Part shown: piece after piece, positions 19,970-29,014 of the stretch | Numbering within the stretch: the first letter of the stretch is position 1 | Layout: every line of letters begins with the position of its first letter | DNA from: Anaeromyxobacter paludicola | GTDB taxonomy: Bacteria > Myxococcota > Myxococcia > Myxococcales > Anaeromyxobacteraceae | Direction: 5' to 3' | Assembly (NCBI RefSeq): GCF_023169965.1 | Contig: NZ_AP025592.1 | Coordinates: forward strand, 4,424,001-4,488,000 | DNA length: 64,000 nucleotides | Made by a program: the position numbers and the translations under genes | The notes under the pieces: generated by a model | The model's input: only the letters and a program-made list of their open reading frames with translations | Told to the model about the DNA's origin: nothing | Database searches by the model: none

Positions 19970-20279
19970 GGTGAACGGCCTCCCTCGGCTCAGCGCTCCC
20001 AGCGCTCCCGCTCCCCCGTACGCGCCCGGCCCGGGCTGAGCGGCCGGGCGCCTGCGCTCGCGCCTCCTCCGGATGCGCCAGCGACGACCCGGCCCGCGAG
20101 GTGGCCGACCTCGCCGAGGCCGCCGGGGTGTCGCTCTTGCGAGACCTGGGCGGCCACGCCGGGATCGAGCCGTTCGTGCGGGAGGGGTACGAGCTGGTGA
20201 CGCTCTAGGCCCGGAGAGGACGGCTCCCTGGCGCGCGAGGGTGGGCGGGTGAGCGGGGCGTCCGCGCTGGCCGGGACGA
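19970..20279. other. Gap with a short coding remnant
   Basis: This 310-bp gap between convergent genes contains no complete gene. On the + strand, 20083-20208 reads as a plausible protein C-terminus (see separate entry). I see no clear terminator hairpin or RNA gene. Confidence 0.5.
20083..20208 (+). pseudogene. C-terminal fragment of an unidentified protein
   Basis: The 41 codons to the TAG at 20206 read VADLAEAAGVSLLRDLGG and later EPFVREGYELVTL, which looks like a real protein tail rather than random GC-rich translation. No ATG or ribosome site lies upstream, and the frame cannot be tied to a family. It is probably the remnant of a deleted gene. Confidence 0.3.
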
Positions 20280-21320
20280 TCAGAAGCGGGTGACGACGGT
20301 GACGCCCGAGCCCTCGAAGCGGTCCATGGTCGTGAGCGCCTCGATCGACTCCTCGAGGCCGATGGTCCGCCCGACCAGCTTTCCGGGCGCGAGCTTCCCC
20401 GACGCGATCATCGCCAGCATGGCGTCGTAGCGGTGCGCCTGCATCCCGTGGCTGCCCCGGAGCTCGAGCTCGTACGCGATGACCCTGTCCATCGGGATGG
20501 CCGGCCTGGCCTGCTCCGCGAGCATCAGCCCCACCTGCACGTGACGGCCGCGCCGGCGCAGGTTGCTGATGGAGTCGAAGCAGGTGGCGGGGTGCCCCAG
20601 GGCGTCGATCGAGACGTGGGCGCCGCCCCCGGTCAGCTCGCGGACGCGCTCGACGACGCTCGGGACGGCGGTCGCGTTCACGGTCGCGACGGCCCCGAGG
20701 TCGCGGGCGAGCCGGAGCTTCTCCTCCGAGATGTCCACGGCGACCACGCTGGCGCCGAGCGCGCTCGCGATCTGGACCGCCGAGAGGCCGACCCCGCCGC
20801 AGCCGTGGACCGCCACCCACTCCCCGGCGGTGGTCCGCGCCTGGTCCACCACGGCCCGGAACGAGGTGACGAACCGGCAGCCCAGGCTGGCGGCGGTGGC
20901 GAAGTCGAGGGAGTCGGGCAGCCGCACCAGGTTCACGTCGGCGCGGTGGATCGAGACGTACTCGGCGAAGGAGCCCCAGTGCGTGAAGCCGGGCTGGAAC
21001 TGCGCCTCGCAGACCTGGTGGTTGCCGGTGCGGCACTCCGGGCACTCGCCGCAGCCGCAGACGAACGGGACCGTGACGCGGTCCCCGGCCTTCCACCGCC
21101 GCACCTCCCGGCCGGTCGCCTCGATCACGCCGGCGAGCTCGTGGCCGGGGACGTGCGGGAGGCGGATGTCGGGATCGTGCCCCTTCCAGCCGTGCCAGTC
21201 GCTCCGGCAGACGCCGGTGGCCATGACCCTCACGACGACGCCGTGGGGCTCCGGGACCGGATCCGGGACCTCGGCGAGGCGGGGAGGGGCGGAGAACGCG
21301 TCGTAGATCACTGCTCTCAT
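20280..21320 (-). CDS. Zinc-dependent alcohol dehydrogenase
   Basis: A 346-residue medium-chain dehydrogenase. It shows the catalytic Cys in GVCRSDWHG, His/Glu in PGHE, a four-Cys structural zinc loop ([17 protein letters not shown]) and Rossmann motif [11 protein letters not shown]. Acidic VDIS after the second strand suggests NAD preference. It is only distantly similar to the dehydrogenase at 7419. It is monocistronic and divergent from the DUF488 gene; its substrate is not evident. Confidence 0.9.
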   Translation of the reverse strand: MRAVIYDAFSAPPRLAEVPDPVPEPHGVVVRVMATGVCRSDWHGWKGHDPDIRLPHVPGHELAGVIEATGREVRRWKAGDRVTVPFVCGCGECPECRTGNHQVCEAQFQPGFTHWGSFAEYVSIHRADVNLVRLPDSLDFATAASLGCRFVTSFRAVVDQARTTAGEWVAVHGCGGVGLSAVQIASALGASVVAVDISEEKLRLARDLGAVATVNATAVPSVVERVRELTGGGAHVSIDALGHPATCFDSISNLRRRGRHVQVGLMLAEQARPAIPMDRVIAYELELRGSHGMQAHRYDAMLAMIASGKLAPGKLVGRTIGLEESIEALTTMDRFEGSGVTVVTRF

Positions 21321-21450
21321 GGGTGGCCGGGCTCCTTCGCCCGGAGCTTACCGTGTACCGGTTGTCGGCAGGCGCCCGGATCGTCTACCTAGAGGGGAGA
21401 GCCGCCGCGAGGCCCGCGCCGGCGACGCGCCCGCGAAACAGGGGGGAGCC

Positions 21451-21837
21451 ATGGGAGTTCGCATCGTCCGCCTCGGAACGCCCCGGTCCCCGGGGGAGGG
21501 GCTGCGGATCGGCACCGTGCGCCGGCCGCCGCGCGGGGTGCCGGCGGCGCGCTTCGCGAAGGACGACTGGTACGACGTCTGGTACCCGAACCTCGCCCCC
21601 AGCGTCCCGACCATGAAGCTCGCCCAGGCCGCGCGGACGGAGCGCGACTGGGCGGCGTTCGTGAGGCGGTTCCGCGCGGAGATGGCGCGCCCCGAGGCGA
21701 GCCGCACGCTCGACCTCCTCGCCGCGCTCTCGCGGACCGCCGACTTCGCGGTCGGGTGCTACTGCGCCGACGAGGCCCGCTGCCACCGATCCGTGCTGCG
21801 GGAGCTGCTCGCGGCGCGGGGCGCGAGGGTGGCGTGA
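21451..21837 (+). CDS. DUF488 family protein
   Basis: A 128-residue small protein of the DUF488 (YeaO-like) family, with DDWYDVWYPNLAPS and the C-terminal GCYCADEARCHRSVL block. ATG 21451 follows a GGGGGGAG ribosome site; an earlier in-frame start at 21319 would run through the divergent promoter region. The stop overlaps the next gene by one base (TGATG). Family function is unknown; the conserved Cys/His cluster suggests metal binding. Confidence 0.82.
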   Translation: MGVRIVRLGTPRSPGEGLRIGTVRRPPRGVPAARFAKDDWYDVWYPNLAPSVPTMKLAQAARTERDWAAFVRRFRAEMARPEASRTLDLLAALSRTADFAVGCYCADEARCHRSVLRELLAARGARVA

Positions 21838-22451
21838 TGCCGTCCCCGTCGCCGGAGCGACACCTCCTCCTCGTCCGCCACGGCGAGACCGACTGGAACG
21901 CCTGCGGTCGCTGGCAGGGGCACACCGACGTGCCGCTCAACGCGACGGGCCGGGCGCAGGCGCGGGCGCTCGCGGAGCGGCTGCGCGCCCACCGCGTCCG
22001 CGCCATCGCGTCGAGCGACCTCTGCCGCGCGCGCGGCACGGCCGAGATCGTGGGCGAGGCGCTCGGGCTCGAGGTGGGGCTCGTGGATCCCGACCTGCGC
22101 GAGCGCGCCTACGGCCGCTGGGAGGGGCTCACCCGCGGAGAGTGCGAGGCGAGGTACCCGGAGCACTGGGCGCGCCACGCCTCGGATCCCCGCGTGGCGC
22201 CGCCCGGCGGGGAGTCCATCGAGGACCTGCTCGCGCGCGTGGTCCCGGCGATCCACCGCGCCTGCGAGGCGCTCGACGCGCCGGCCCTGCTCGTCACGCA
22301 CGGGGGCGTGATGCGGGCGTTCCTGTTCGCCGCGCTCGGCGGCGGCGCGCTCCCGGCGCCGCCGGTCGTCCGGAACGGCGCCGTCTGGCGGGTGCACCTC
22401 GTGGACGGCCGCGTCGTCGGGGCGTCGCCGCTGGAGGGCGAGGGGGCCTGA
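21837..22451 (+). CDS. Histidine phosphatase (phosphoglycerate mutase-like)
   Basis: A 204-residue member of the histidine phosphatase superfamily. The phosphohistidine motif LVRHGETDWN, the second Glu region (RERAYGRWEG) and the distal catalytic His (VTHGGVMRAF) are all present. The form is close to alpha-ribazole phosphatase/CobC and broad-specificity phosphatases. It is translationally coupled to the DUF488 gene. Without cobalamin genes nearby I would not call it CobC. Confidence 0.87.
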   Translation: MPSPSPERHLLLVRHGETDWNACGRWQGHTDVPLNATGRAQARALAERLRAHRVRAIASSDLCRARGTAEIVGEALGLEVGLVDPDLRERAYGRWEGLTRGECEARYPEHWARHASDPRVAPPGGESIEDLLARVVPAIHRACEALDAPALLVTHGGVMRAFLFAALGGGALPAPPVVRNGAVWRVHLVDGRVVGASPLEGEGA

Positions 22452-22568
22452 GCTGGACGGCCCGGACGGGTCCGGCGCGTCCCCTGGAATGTTCGCACCT
22501 CGTCCCGCATTCACCTACACGGGCCGGTTCCCGGCCGAGAAGAGACCGAACGCGAGACGGGAGACGAC

Positions 22569-23165
22569 GTGATCGAGGCGAGCGAGATGGAGCACGGGAT
22601 GCAGACGAGCGACCGCGGCCGCGCCGCGGGGACCGCAGGGCGGCGGCCGGGCGCCTCCCTCCCTGGCGGTCAAGAGGAGTTCCCGCTCGACCTGCGCGAG
22701 ACGACGCTCGCCGCCGTGTGCCGCAGCGCCCTCGACGACGTCGCGGCGAGGTTCCCGAACCGCCTCATCGCGTACGCGCCCGATCCCGAGGCCGGCCGCG
22801 AGGGCGCCGGCGAGTGGGACCCGCGCCGCGTCACCTACGCCGTGACCATCCTGCTCGAGGACGCGCTCAAGCGGACCCGCGAGACCGACCTCGTCTCGGT
22901 GCGGTGGCGGGAGCACGAGGGCGTCGTGGCGCTGCGCGTCCAGTACCCGCGCCCGCTCGAGCGGGGCGATCAGCTCGTGACCTGCTTCGAGCACGGCGTG
23001 CAGCCCGACGGCGCGGACGACGCCGTCGGCACCCTGCGCATCCTCGCCGCGCTCCGGATCGCGCGGCAGCACGGCGGCCACCTGGCCCGGGTGCGGACGC
23101 GGGCGGGGACCGCGTACGTCCTCGAGCTGCCGCGAAGGCAGGGTGGGGAGACGTTGCCGGGATAG
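22569..23165 (+). CDS. Orphan histidine-kinase-like ATPase domain protein
   Basis: A 198-residue protein from GTG 22569. After a disordered N-terminus it resembles the catalytic end of a sensor kinase: a helix with ALDDVAARFPNRLI, an N-box-like LLEDALKRT that lacks the usual Asn, beta strands, and a terminal AALRIARQHGG...AGTAYVLELP that mirrors the G2-box end of HATPase domains. There is no phospho-acceptor His domain or sensor. The weak ATP-site motifs suggest a degenerate, regulatory or anti-sigma-like role. Confidence 0.55.
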   Translation: MIEASEMEHGMQTSDRGRAAGTAGRRPGASLPGGQEEFPLDLRETTLAAVCRSALDDVAARFPNRLIAYAPDPEAGREGAGEWDPRRVTYAVTILLEDALKRTRETDLVSVRWREHEGVVALRVQYPRPLERGDQLVTCFEHGVQPDGADDAVGTLRILAALRIARQHGGHLARVRTRAGTAYVLELPRRQGGETLPG

Positions 23166-23233
23166 CCTCACCGGCGCTCGGGATACGTAGAAGTCCCCCA
23201 CTCGCCCGGCGGCGCGCTATCGTGTCCGCCCCC

Positions 23234-24163
23234 ATGCCTTCCCCCCGCCCCGCGCCGCCCTCCGCGCTGCTGCTCTTCACCATTCCCTCGTTCATCTGGG
23301 GGACGACCTGGCTGGTCATCAAGTTCCAGCTCGGCGTGGTAGCGCCCGAGGCGTCGGTGGCCTGGCGCTTCGCGCTCGCGGCGCTCCTCCTCTTCGGCTG
23401 GTGCGCGCTGCGGGGGATCCCGCTCCGCTTCCGGGCGCGCGAGCACCTGCACCTGGCGCTCCTCGGCCTCCTCCTCTTCGGCCTCAACTACGTGCTCGTC
23501 TACCTCGCCGAGGGCTCGCTCACCTCCGGCCTCGTGGCGGTGCTCTTCGCCTTCATCGTCTTCTGGAACCTGCTCGGCGCCCGCGTCTTCTTCGGCACGC
23601 CCGCGCCTCGCGCGGTGGTGGGAGGCGCGGCGCTCGGCGTGATCGGGGTGGGGCTCCTCTTCTTCCCGGAGGTGACGAGCCTGCGAACCGGCGCCGGTCA
23701 GGGGCTCGGGATCGTCTACGCCACGCTCGGCACCATGGTCGCCTCCGGCGGCAACCTCTGGTCGCAGCGGCTCTTCGCTCGCGGCGTCGGCGTGGTCCCG
23801 GGGACCGCCTGGGCCATGGCCTACGCGTCGCTCCAGGTCCTCGCCTGGTGCCTGGTGCGCGGCGTGCCCCTGGCCTTCGACTGGCGCCCCGCGTACGTGC
23901 TGTCGCTCCTCTACCTGGCGCTGCTCGGCTCGGTGGTGGCCTTCATCTCCTACCTCACGCTCCTGCAGCGCATCGGCGCCGGGCGCGCCGGCTACACCGC
24001 GGCGGTGATCCCGGTGGTGGCCATGGTCGCCTCGACCCTCTTCGAGGGTTACCAGTGGAGCGCCGCGGCGGTGGGCGGCCTCGTGCTGGTGCTCGCGGGG
24101 ACGGTGCTCGTGCTGCGGGCCAAGGAGCGGGCCGCGCAGGTGCCGGCCGCCGTGGAGGCTTGA
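23234..24163 (+). CDS. EamA-family (DMT) transporter
   Basis: A 309-residue membrane protein with about ten hydrophobic segments arranged as two EamA halves (first TM FTIPSFIWGTTWLVIKF; second half opening near VYATLGTMVASGGNLWSQ). DMT transporters of this type export metabolites such as amino acids or purines. ATG 23234 is used. It lies 4 bp before the deacetylase gene, so they are likely cotranscribed; the transported molecule might relate to that enzyme, for example a polyamine, but this is speculative. Confidence 0.88.
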   Translation: MPSPRPAPPSALLLFTIPSFIWGTTWLVIKFQLGVVAPEASVAWRFALAALLLFGWCALRGIPLRFRAREHLHLALLGLLLFGLNYVLVYLAEGSLTSGLVAVLFAFIVFWNLLGARVFFGTPAPRAVVGGAALGVIGVGLLFFPEVTSLRTGAGQGLGIVYATLGTMVASGGNLWSQRLFARGVGVVPGTAWAMAYASLQVLAWCLVRGVPLAFDWRPAYVLSLLYLALLGSVVAFISYLTLLQRIGAGRAGYTAAVIPVVAMVASTLFEGYQWSAAAVGGLVLVLAGTVLVLRAKERAAQVPAAVEA

Positions 24164-24167
24164 CGCC

Positions 24168-25202
24168 ATGAGAGTCGTCCATTCCCCGCTGCACGCCCGC
24201 CACCAGGGCGGGAAGGAGCTCCACCGCGGCGAGCTCGTGCCCTGCTTCGAGTCGCCGGCGCGAGCGGAGCTCATCCTCGAGGCGGTGCGGCGCGCCGGGT
24301 TCGAGGTGAGCGAGCCCAGGGCCCTCTCCGCGCAGGAGCTCCTCGGCGTGCACGACGCCGGCTTCGTGGACTTCCTGCGGACCGCGCACGCCGAGTGGCG
24401 CGCCGCCGGCAAGGAGGGGTTCATGATCCCGAGCGCCTTCCCCGCGCGCGGCCTGCGCCAGGACCGCGTGCCAGCGGGCCTCAACGGCAGGATGGGCTTC
24501 TACTGCTTCGACCCGGGGACGCCGATCGTGGAGGGCACCTGGGACGCCGCGCTCGCGGCGGCCGGCTGCGCCGTGACGGCGGCCGAGCTCGTGGCCGAGG
24601 GGGCCCCGAGCGCCTACGCCCTCTGCCGGCCCCCCGGGCACCACGCCGGCCACGCCGTCTACGGCGGCTACTGCTTCCTCAACAACGCCGCGCTGGCGGC
24701 GCAGCGGCTCCGGGAACTCGGCCTCGCCCGGGTGGCGGTGCTCGACGTGGACGCGCACCACGGCAACGGCACCCAGGAGATCTTCTGGGAGCGGGCCGAC
24801 GTGCTCTACGTCTCGCTCCACGGCACGCCCGAGACCGACTACCCGTACTTCCTCGGCTGGGCCGACGAGCGCGGGGCCGGCGCCGGGGAGGGCTTCACCC
24901 GCAACCTCCCCCTGCCGCGCGACGCGCGGTGGCCCGAGTACGCCGCCGCGCTCGAGGAGGCGCTCGAGGCGGTCGGCCGGTTCGGCGCCGGCGCCCTGGT
25001 CGTGTCGCTCGGCGTGGACACCTTCGCCGGCGATCCCATCAGCCCCATCGCGCTCGGGGCCGAGCACTTTCCGCTCCTCGGCGCGCGGCTGGCGTCGCTG
25101 CGGCTGCCGACCGTGATCGTCCAGGAGGGCGGCTACGCGGTGGCCGACATCGGGGGCAACGTCCTGGGGGTGCTGAACGGGTTCGAGCGGGGAGGGGACT
25201 GA
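24168..25202 (+). CDS. Histone-deacetylase-family amidohydrolase
   Basis: A 344-residue zinc hydrolase of the class II HDAC / acetylpolyamine amidohydrolase group. Active-site tandem His is in RPPGHHAG, zinc ligands are in DVDAHHGNGTQ and GVDTFAGDP, and the glycine-rich end reads VIVQEGGYAV. The long N-terminal loop region (FDPGTPI) is typical of acetylpolyamine amidohydrolases (AphA). It probably removes acetyl groups from polyamines or similar small amines, and follows a DMT exporter by 4 bp. Confidence 0.9.
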   Translation: MRVVHSPLHARHQGGKELHRGELVPCFESPARAELILEAVRRAGFEVSEPRALSAQELLGVHDAGFVDFLRTAHAEWRAAGKEGFMIPSAFPARGLRQDRVPAGLNGRMGFYCFDPGTPIVEGTWDAALAAAGCAVTAAELVAEGAPSAYALCRPPGHHAGHAVYGGYCFLNNAALAAQRLRELGLARVAVLDVDAHHGNGTQEIFWERADVLYVSLHGTPETDYPYFLGWADERGAGAGEGFTRNLPLPRDARWPEYAAALEEALEAVGRFGAGALVVSLGVDTFAGDPISPIALGAEHFPLLGARLASLRLPTVIVQEGGYAVADIGGNVLGVLNGFERGGD

Positions 25203-25248
25203 GGCCCTATATCCCGGCAGCACCGGGCACACCCCGAGGAGACCCCCG

Positions 25249-25869
25249 ATGGCCAGGCTCTCGATGACCTCCTTCGTGACCCTCGACGGCGTGATGCAGG
25301 CGCCCGGCGGCCCGAAGGAGGACACCTCGGGCGGCTTCGCGCACGGCGGCTGGTTCATGCCGCTCGCCGATCCGGGCTTCGGCGAGTTCATCGTGGGCGT
25401 CTTCGCGCGCGCCGGGGCCTTCCTCCTGGGGCGCGGGACCTACGAGATCTTCGCCTCGCACTGGCCGCGGATCACCGATCCGGACGACCCGGTGGCGGGC
25501 CCGCTCAACCGGCTCCCCAAGTACGTCGCGTCCCGGACCCTGGCGCGCGCCGGCTGGAGCGGCACGACCCTCGTGCGAGACGCGGCCGCCGACGTCCCGC
25601 GCCTGAAGCGCGAGCTCGGCGCGGGCGAGCTCCAGGTCCACGGGAGCCCCGGCCTCGCCCAGACGCTGCTGCGCGAGGGGCTGGTGGACGAGCTCCACCT
25701 CGTGGTGGCGCCGCTCACGCTCGGCAGCGGCAAGCGGCTCTTCGGGGAGGGCACCGTCCCGGCGGCGTTCGCGCTCGCGGCCTCGCGCACCACGGCGACC
25801 GGCCTCGCGATCCTGACGTATCGGCCCAAGGGGAAGCCGTCGTACGGCGACGCGACGCTGAAGGACTGA
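25249..25869 (+). CDS. Dihydrofolate-reductase-like (RibD C-terminal) protein
   Basis: A 206-residue protein of the RibD-C/DHFR-like family: FVTLDGVMQAPGG near the N-terminus, LLGRGTYEIF, and the late HGSPGLAQTLLREGLVDELHL block that binds NADPH in this fold. These stand-alone proteins are widespread and mostly uncharacterised reductases. A good GAGGAGA site precedes ATG 25249. It is followed 25 bp later by a VOC protein; no substrate is implied. Confidence 0.86.
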   Translation: MARLSMTSFVTLDGVMQAPGGPKEDTSGGFAHGGWFMPLADPGFGEFIVGVFARAGAFLLGRGTYEIFASHWPRITDPDDPVAGPLNRLPKYVASRTLARAGWSGTTLVRDAAADVPRLKRELGAGELQVHGSPGLAQTLLREGLVDELHLVVAPLTLGSGKRLFGEGTVPAAFALAASRTTATGLAILTYRPKGKPSYGDATLKD

Positions 25870-25894
25870 AGCAGGGCAGGGCAGGGGGGACGAC

Positions 25895-26290
25895 ATGATC
25901 GAGCACGTGAGCCTGCGGTGTAGCGATCCGAAGGCGAGCCGCAAGTTCTACGAGCGCGCACTGAAGCCGCTCGGGTACGTCTGCGACCTGAAGTACGGCG
26001 ACGCCTTCGGCTTCAAGGACGAGGCCGGGCGGCACGACTTCTGGGTGACCGCCGGTGAGGCCGGGACGCCGACGCACCTCGCGTTCCTCGCGAGGACGCG
26101 GGCCGCCATCGACCGGTTCCACGCCGCGGCGCTCAAGGCGGGCGGGAAGGACAACGGCGCGCCCGGGCCGCGCGAAGGCTACGCCGCCTACGCGGCGTTC
26201 GCGTTCGATCCCGACGGGAACAACGTCGAGGCGGTCATCTGGGAGCCCGCGACCCGCAAGAGGAAGCGGACGCCTTCGAAGCGGAAGTGA
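25895..26290 (+). CDS. VOC family (glyoxalase-like) protein
   Basis: A 131-residue single-domain VOC protein: MIEHVSLRCSDPKASRKFY opening strand, HLAFLARTRAAIDRFH central block, and FDPDGNNVEAVIW closing strand with the usual Glu. The last ten residues are Lys/Arg-rich. VOC proteins are metal-dependent lyases, dioxygenases or resistance proteins; this one cannot be assigned more closely. It is probably cotranscribed with the DHFR-like gene. Confidence 0.85.
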   Translation: MIEHVSLRCSDPKASRKFYERALKPLGYVCDLKYGDAFGFKDEAGRHDFWVTAGEAGTPTHLAFLARTRAAIDRFHAAALKAGGKDNGAPGPREGYAAYAAFAFDPDGNNVEAVIWEPATRKRKRTPSKRK

Positions 26291-26335
26291 AGGCGCGGCC
26301 CGGGGCGGGCCTCCCCGGGGCGGGCGCCACCCGCC

Positions 26336-27340
26336 TCAGCGGCGCGCCTTGCGCCGCGCGTGCCGGACCTGGATGAGCTCGGCGGTGATGGACATCGCCA
26401 GCTCGGCCGGGGTCTTCGCCCCGAACTTGAGGCCGATGGGCGTGTGGGTGGCCTCGAGCGCAGCCCGCTCCACGCCGGAGGCCTGCGCGAGCTGGAAGAC
26501 CCGCTCGTTCTTCTCGGCGCACCCCATCATGCCCACGTAGTGCGCGCCCGACCGGACGCCGTACAGGAGCGCCTGCGGATCGTGCATGTGACCCCGGGTG
26601 AGCACGCAGACGTAGTCGTCGGCGGTGACGCCGAGGTGGGGGATGGCGTCGAAGCTCTCGATGAGCACGCGGTGGGAGAGCGGGAAGCGCTCCGGGGTGA
26701 GGTAGGCTCGGTCCTGGTCCACCACGATGGTCTCGAAATCGACCCCGTGGGCGAGCCGCTCGAGCTCCACGCTGACCGTCCCCGCGCCCAGGATGAAGAC
26801 CCGGGAGCGGCGGAAGAGCGGGACCGACCGCCACGCCACCCCGGCGTACTGCTGGTCGTGCACCTGGGGGCCGCGGGTCACGTCGAACATCTGGAACCTG
26901 TCGCGCGAGCTCGGGGGGCGCGAGAAGACGAGCTCCGCGTCCTCGCGCTGGCCGGTGGGGTTCAGCACCAGGAAGACCCCGGGCCGCGCGTCGGCGCTGC
27001 CCATCCCCTTGCCGCGCACGCCCACCACGTCGGTGTCCTCGCTGTCGAGGGCCGCGGCGGGATCGGTCACGAGCTTGAAGCCGAGCCAGGCGCGCTCGTC
27101 GGCCTTCATGGCCGCGAGGGCGCGCTCGAGCGTCGGCACATCCTCACGTCCGAGGGAGACCAGCACGGTCCCGAGCGACTCCGGCGTGATCACCGGATCG
27201 TCCGCCAGCGCCGCCGGCGCGAAGCACGGGATCTCCTCCGGGGCGACGGTGGGCGCGCGCCCCTCCCGCAGCGCGACCACCATGCGCTGCAGGACGGCCT
27301 CGAGGCCACCAGTGTTCGGGATGTCGTTGCTCGTGTTCAC
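26336..27340 (-). CDS. XdhC/CoxI family protein
   Basis: A 334-residue protein. The C-terminal half is the XdhC Rossmann domain (VFILGAGTVSVELERLA, VVDQDRAYLTPERFP, VCVLTRGHMHDPQAL, GMMGCAEKNERVF, IGLKFGAKTPAELA). XdhC-like proteins sulfurate and insert the molybdenum cofactor of xanthine-dehydrogenase-family hydroxylases. The N-terminal domain is longer and more divergent than in typical XdhC. No molybdenum hydroxylase gene is in the window, so it may serve one elsewhere. Confidence 0.82.
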   Translation of the reverse strand: MNTSNDIPNTGGLEAVLQRMVVALREGRAPTVAPEEIPCFAPAALADDPVITPESLGTVLVSLGREDVPTLERALAAMKADERAWLGFKLVTDPAAALDSEDTDVVGVRGKGMGSADARPGVFLVLNPTGQREDAELVFSRPPSSRDRFQMFDVTRGPQVHDQQYAGVAWRSVPLFRRSRVFILGAGTVSVELERLAHGVDFETIVVDQDRAYLTPERFPLSHRVLIESFDAIPHLGVTADDYVCVLTRGHMHDPQALLYGVRSGAHYVGMMGCAEKNERVFQLAQASGVERAALEATHTPIGLKFGAKTPAELAMSITAELIQVRHARRKARR

Positions 27341-27457
27341 GGTCGCTGCCCCCTTCGAGATGGTTCGAGCCTACAGGTCCGTGGGCACGAAGTCATCGAT
27401 CCATGCGGACGGGATCACAAGCTCGTCCCGGAGCTCCCAGCGAGAGACGACCGCGCG

Positions 27458-28372
27458 TCACGCGGCAGTCGGCGCGAGCCCGAACGAGACCCCGGTGAGC
27501 TTCTCGCTCTCTTCCCAGAGCCACGCCGCGGTCGAGGGGTCCAGCGCGCGCGCGGAGATCCGCGCCGGGGCGGGCGGTCCGCTCAGCTCGAAGAGGCCTC
27601 GCGGGCCCCAGTAGCTGCCGCTCGCCGCGGAAGGATCGGTCGCTGCCCGGAGCGTCGGGAGCGCACCGTCCGGCGGCTTCATGCCGAAGATCGGGTTGAA
27701 CAGGCGCGCAAGAGACGTGCGCTGCAGATCGGTGGCCGTGTAGCCGGGGTGGGCGGAGGTGACGCGCACCCGAGACCCGGTCGCCGACAGCCGGCGGTGC
27801 AGCTCGAGCGCGAAGAGCTGGTTCGCGAGCTTGCTCTGGCCGTAGGCGGCCCACGGCCGGTAGGGACGGCGCTCCCAGTTCAGGTCGCTCCGGTCGATCC
27901 GGCCGAAGTTCTGCGCAGTGCTGGAGACGACGACGACCCGCGCGCCGGCCGTGCGCAGCACGAGCGGGAGCAGGCGCCCCACCAGCGCGAAGTGGCCGAG
28001 GTGGTTCGTGCCGAGCTGCAGCTCGAAGCCCTGCCTGGTGCGCCCGAGCGGCGGCACCATGATCCCCGCGTTCGCGATGAGGAGGTCGAGCCGCTCGTGC
28101 GAGGCGGCGAAGGTCGCAGCGAAATCCGCCACCGAGCCGAGATCCGACAGGTCGAGGGCGGCGATCGTCGCGCCGCCGCGGGGCCGCTCCTCCGATTGGA
28201 TGAGCTCGAGCGCGGCCCTTCCCTTGTCGAGGTTGCGACAGGCGAGCACCACGCGCGCGCCCTTCAGCGCGAGCATGCGGGCGGTCTCGAGCCCGATGCC
28301 GGTGTTCGCGCCGGTGACGAGGGCGGTGCGACCGGTCTGGTCCGGGATGTCGGCGAAGCTCCAGCGGTTCAT
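27458..28372 (-). CDS. Short-chain dehydrogenase/reductase
   Basis: A 304-residue SDR with TGANTGIG cofactor motif, NAG after the fourth strand, catalytic Ser in VVSST and YGQSK. Its size and SDLNWERRPYRPWAAYGQSK block resemble retinol dehydrogenase/WWOX-like SDRs. ATG 28372 has an AGGAGG site 7 bp upstream. A perfect palindrome at 28393-28406, 21 bp upstream, matches the one before the tetR gene, so this SDR is very likely a target of that repressor. Confidence 0.9.
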   Translation of the reverse strand: MNRWSFADIPDQTGRTALVTGANTGIGLETARMLALKGARVVLACRNLDKGRAALELIQSEERPRGGATIAALDLSDLGSVADFAATFAASHERLDLLIANAGIMVPPLGRTRQGFELQLGTNHLGHFALVGRLLPLVLRTAGARVVVVSSTAQNFGRIDRSDLNWERRPYRPWAAYGQSKLANQLFALELHRRLSATGSRVRVTSAHPGYTATDLQRTSLARLFNPIFGMKPPDGALPTLRAATDPSAASGSYWGPRGLFELSGPPAPARISARALDPSTAAWLWEESEKLTGVSFGLAPTAA

Positions 28373-28392
28373 GTGGTTACCTCCTGGTTGCG

Positions 28393-28406
28393 TGAGTGCG
28401 CACTCA
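28393..28406. promoter_or_regulatory. TetR-type operator upstream of SDR gene
   Basis: TGAGTGCGCACTCA is a perfect 14-bp palindrome in the 55-bp tetR-SDR gap. It shares the form GCGTGAGTRNNYACTCA with the site at 29015-29028, so both probably bind the TetR protein encoded between them. A run of nine T on the minus strand just after the tetR stop (28418-28426) lies beside it. Confidence 0.75.
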
Positions 28407-28427
28407 TTCGTTGCTCGAAAAAAAAAC

Positions 28428-29000
28428 TCACCGGCGGACGGCGTTCCAGAGCATCTCGAACCCTTCCCGGCGGTAGCTCGCGGCACGGGCGGGGTCGCTC
28501 GCGATCATCTGCAGCGTGGCCGTGACCATGGCCTGGAAGACCTGGTGGAGGTAGGGCAGGGAGAGGTCGCGCAGGGTCCCGTCGTCCACCGCCCGCTGCA
28601 CGGCGTCGTCGAGCTCGCGGAAGGGCTCGGCGCCTTGCGCTCTCGATGTGTCGTCCAGGCGATTCGAGAGGAGCAGCCGTTCGAGGGTCCGCAGCTTCTT
28701 CGGGGATCCGGTGCACCACGCGAGGTGGCGATTCCAGAGGTGCTCCAGCTTCTTGGCGATCGAGCCCTGGCGCGGGAGCCCCTGCATGAGCACCTGCGCG
28801 AGCTCGGCCTTGAGCTCGAGATAGAGGGCGTTGACGAGGCCGTCCTTGGAGCGGAAGTAGGTGAAGAGCGAGCCCTCGGCGACGCCCGCCGCCTTCGAGA
28901 TGGCCGCCGTCGGCGTCGCGTCGATCCCGTTCTCGGAGAAGAGGTCGATCGCGGCGTCGAGGAGGGCGCTGCGCTTTTCGTCGCTGAGCGGGCGGGCCAT
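28428..29000 (-). CDS. TetR-family transcriptional repressor
   Basis: About 190 residues from ATG 29000. The N-terminal HTH reads LLDAAIDLFSENGIDATPTAAISKAAGVAEGSLFTYFRSKDGL in segments typical of TetR/AcrR, followed by an all-helical ligand domain. I prefer ATG 29000 to ATG 29033 because a perfect palindrome at 29015-29028 would otherwise sit inside the coding region. The operators before tetR and before the SDR gene imply autorepression plus control of the SDR by a common ligand. Confidence 0.88.
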   Translation of the reverse strand: MARPLSDEKRSALLDAAIDLFSENGIDATPTAAISKAAGVAEGSLFTYFRSKDGLVNALYLELKAELAQVLMQGLPRQGSIAKKLEHLWNRHLAWCTGSPKKLRTLERLLLSNRLDDTSRAQGAEPFRELDDAVQRAVDDGTLRDLSLPYLHQVFQAMVTATLQMIASDPARAASYRREGFEMLWNAVRR

Positions 29001-29014
29001 CGGCGGTCGGTGCG

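Noticed and set aside
16114-19974. Alternative 1286-codon plus frame over the cytochrome gene
   Set aside because: It lacks heme motifs and is Arg-rich; the frame with CxxCH sites and a signal peptide is the real one.
28411-28427. Rho-independent terminator after tetR (T9 run)
   Set aside because: There is a T-run on the minus strand but no convincing GC-rich stem directly before it.
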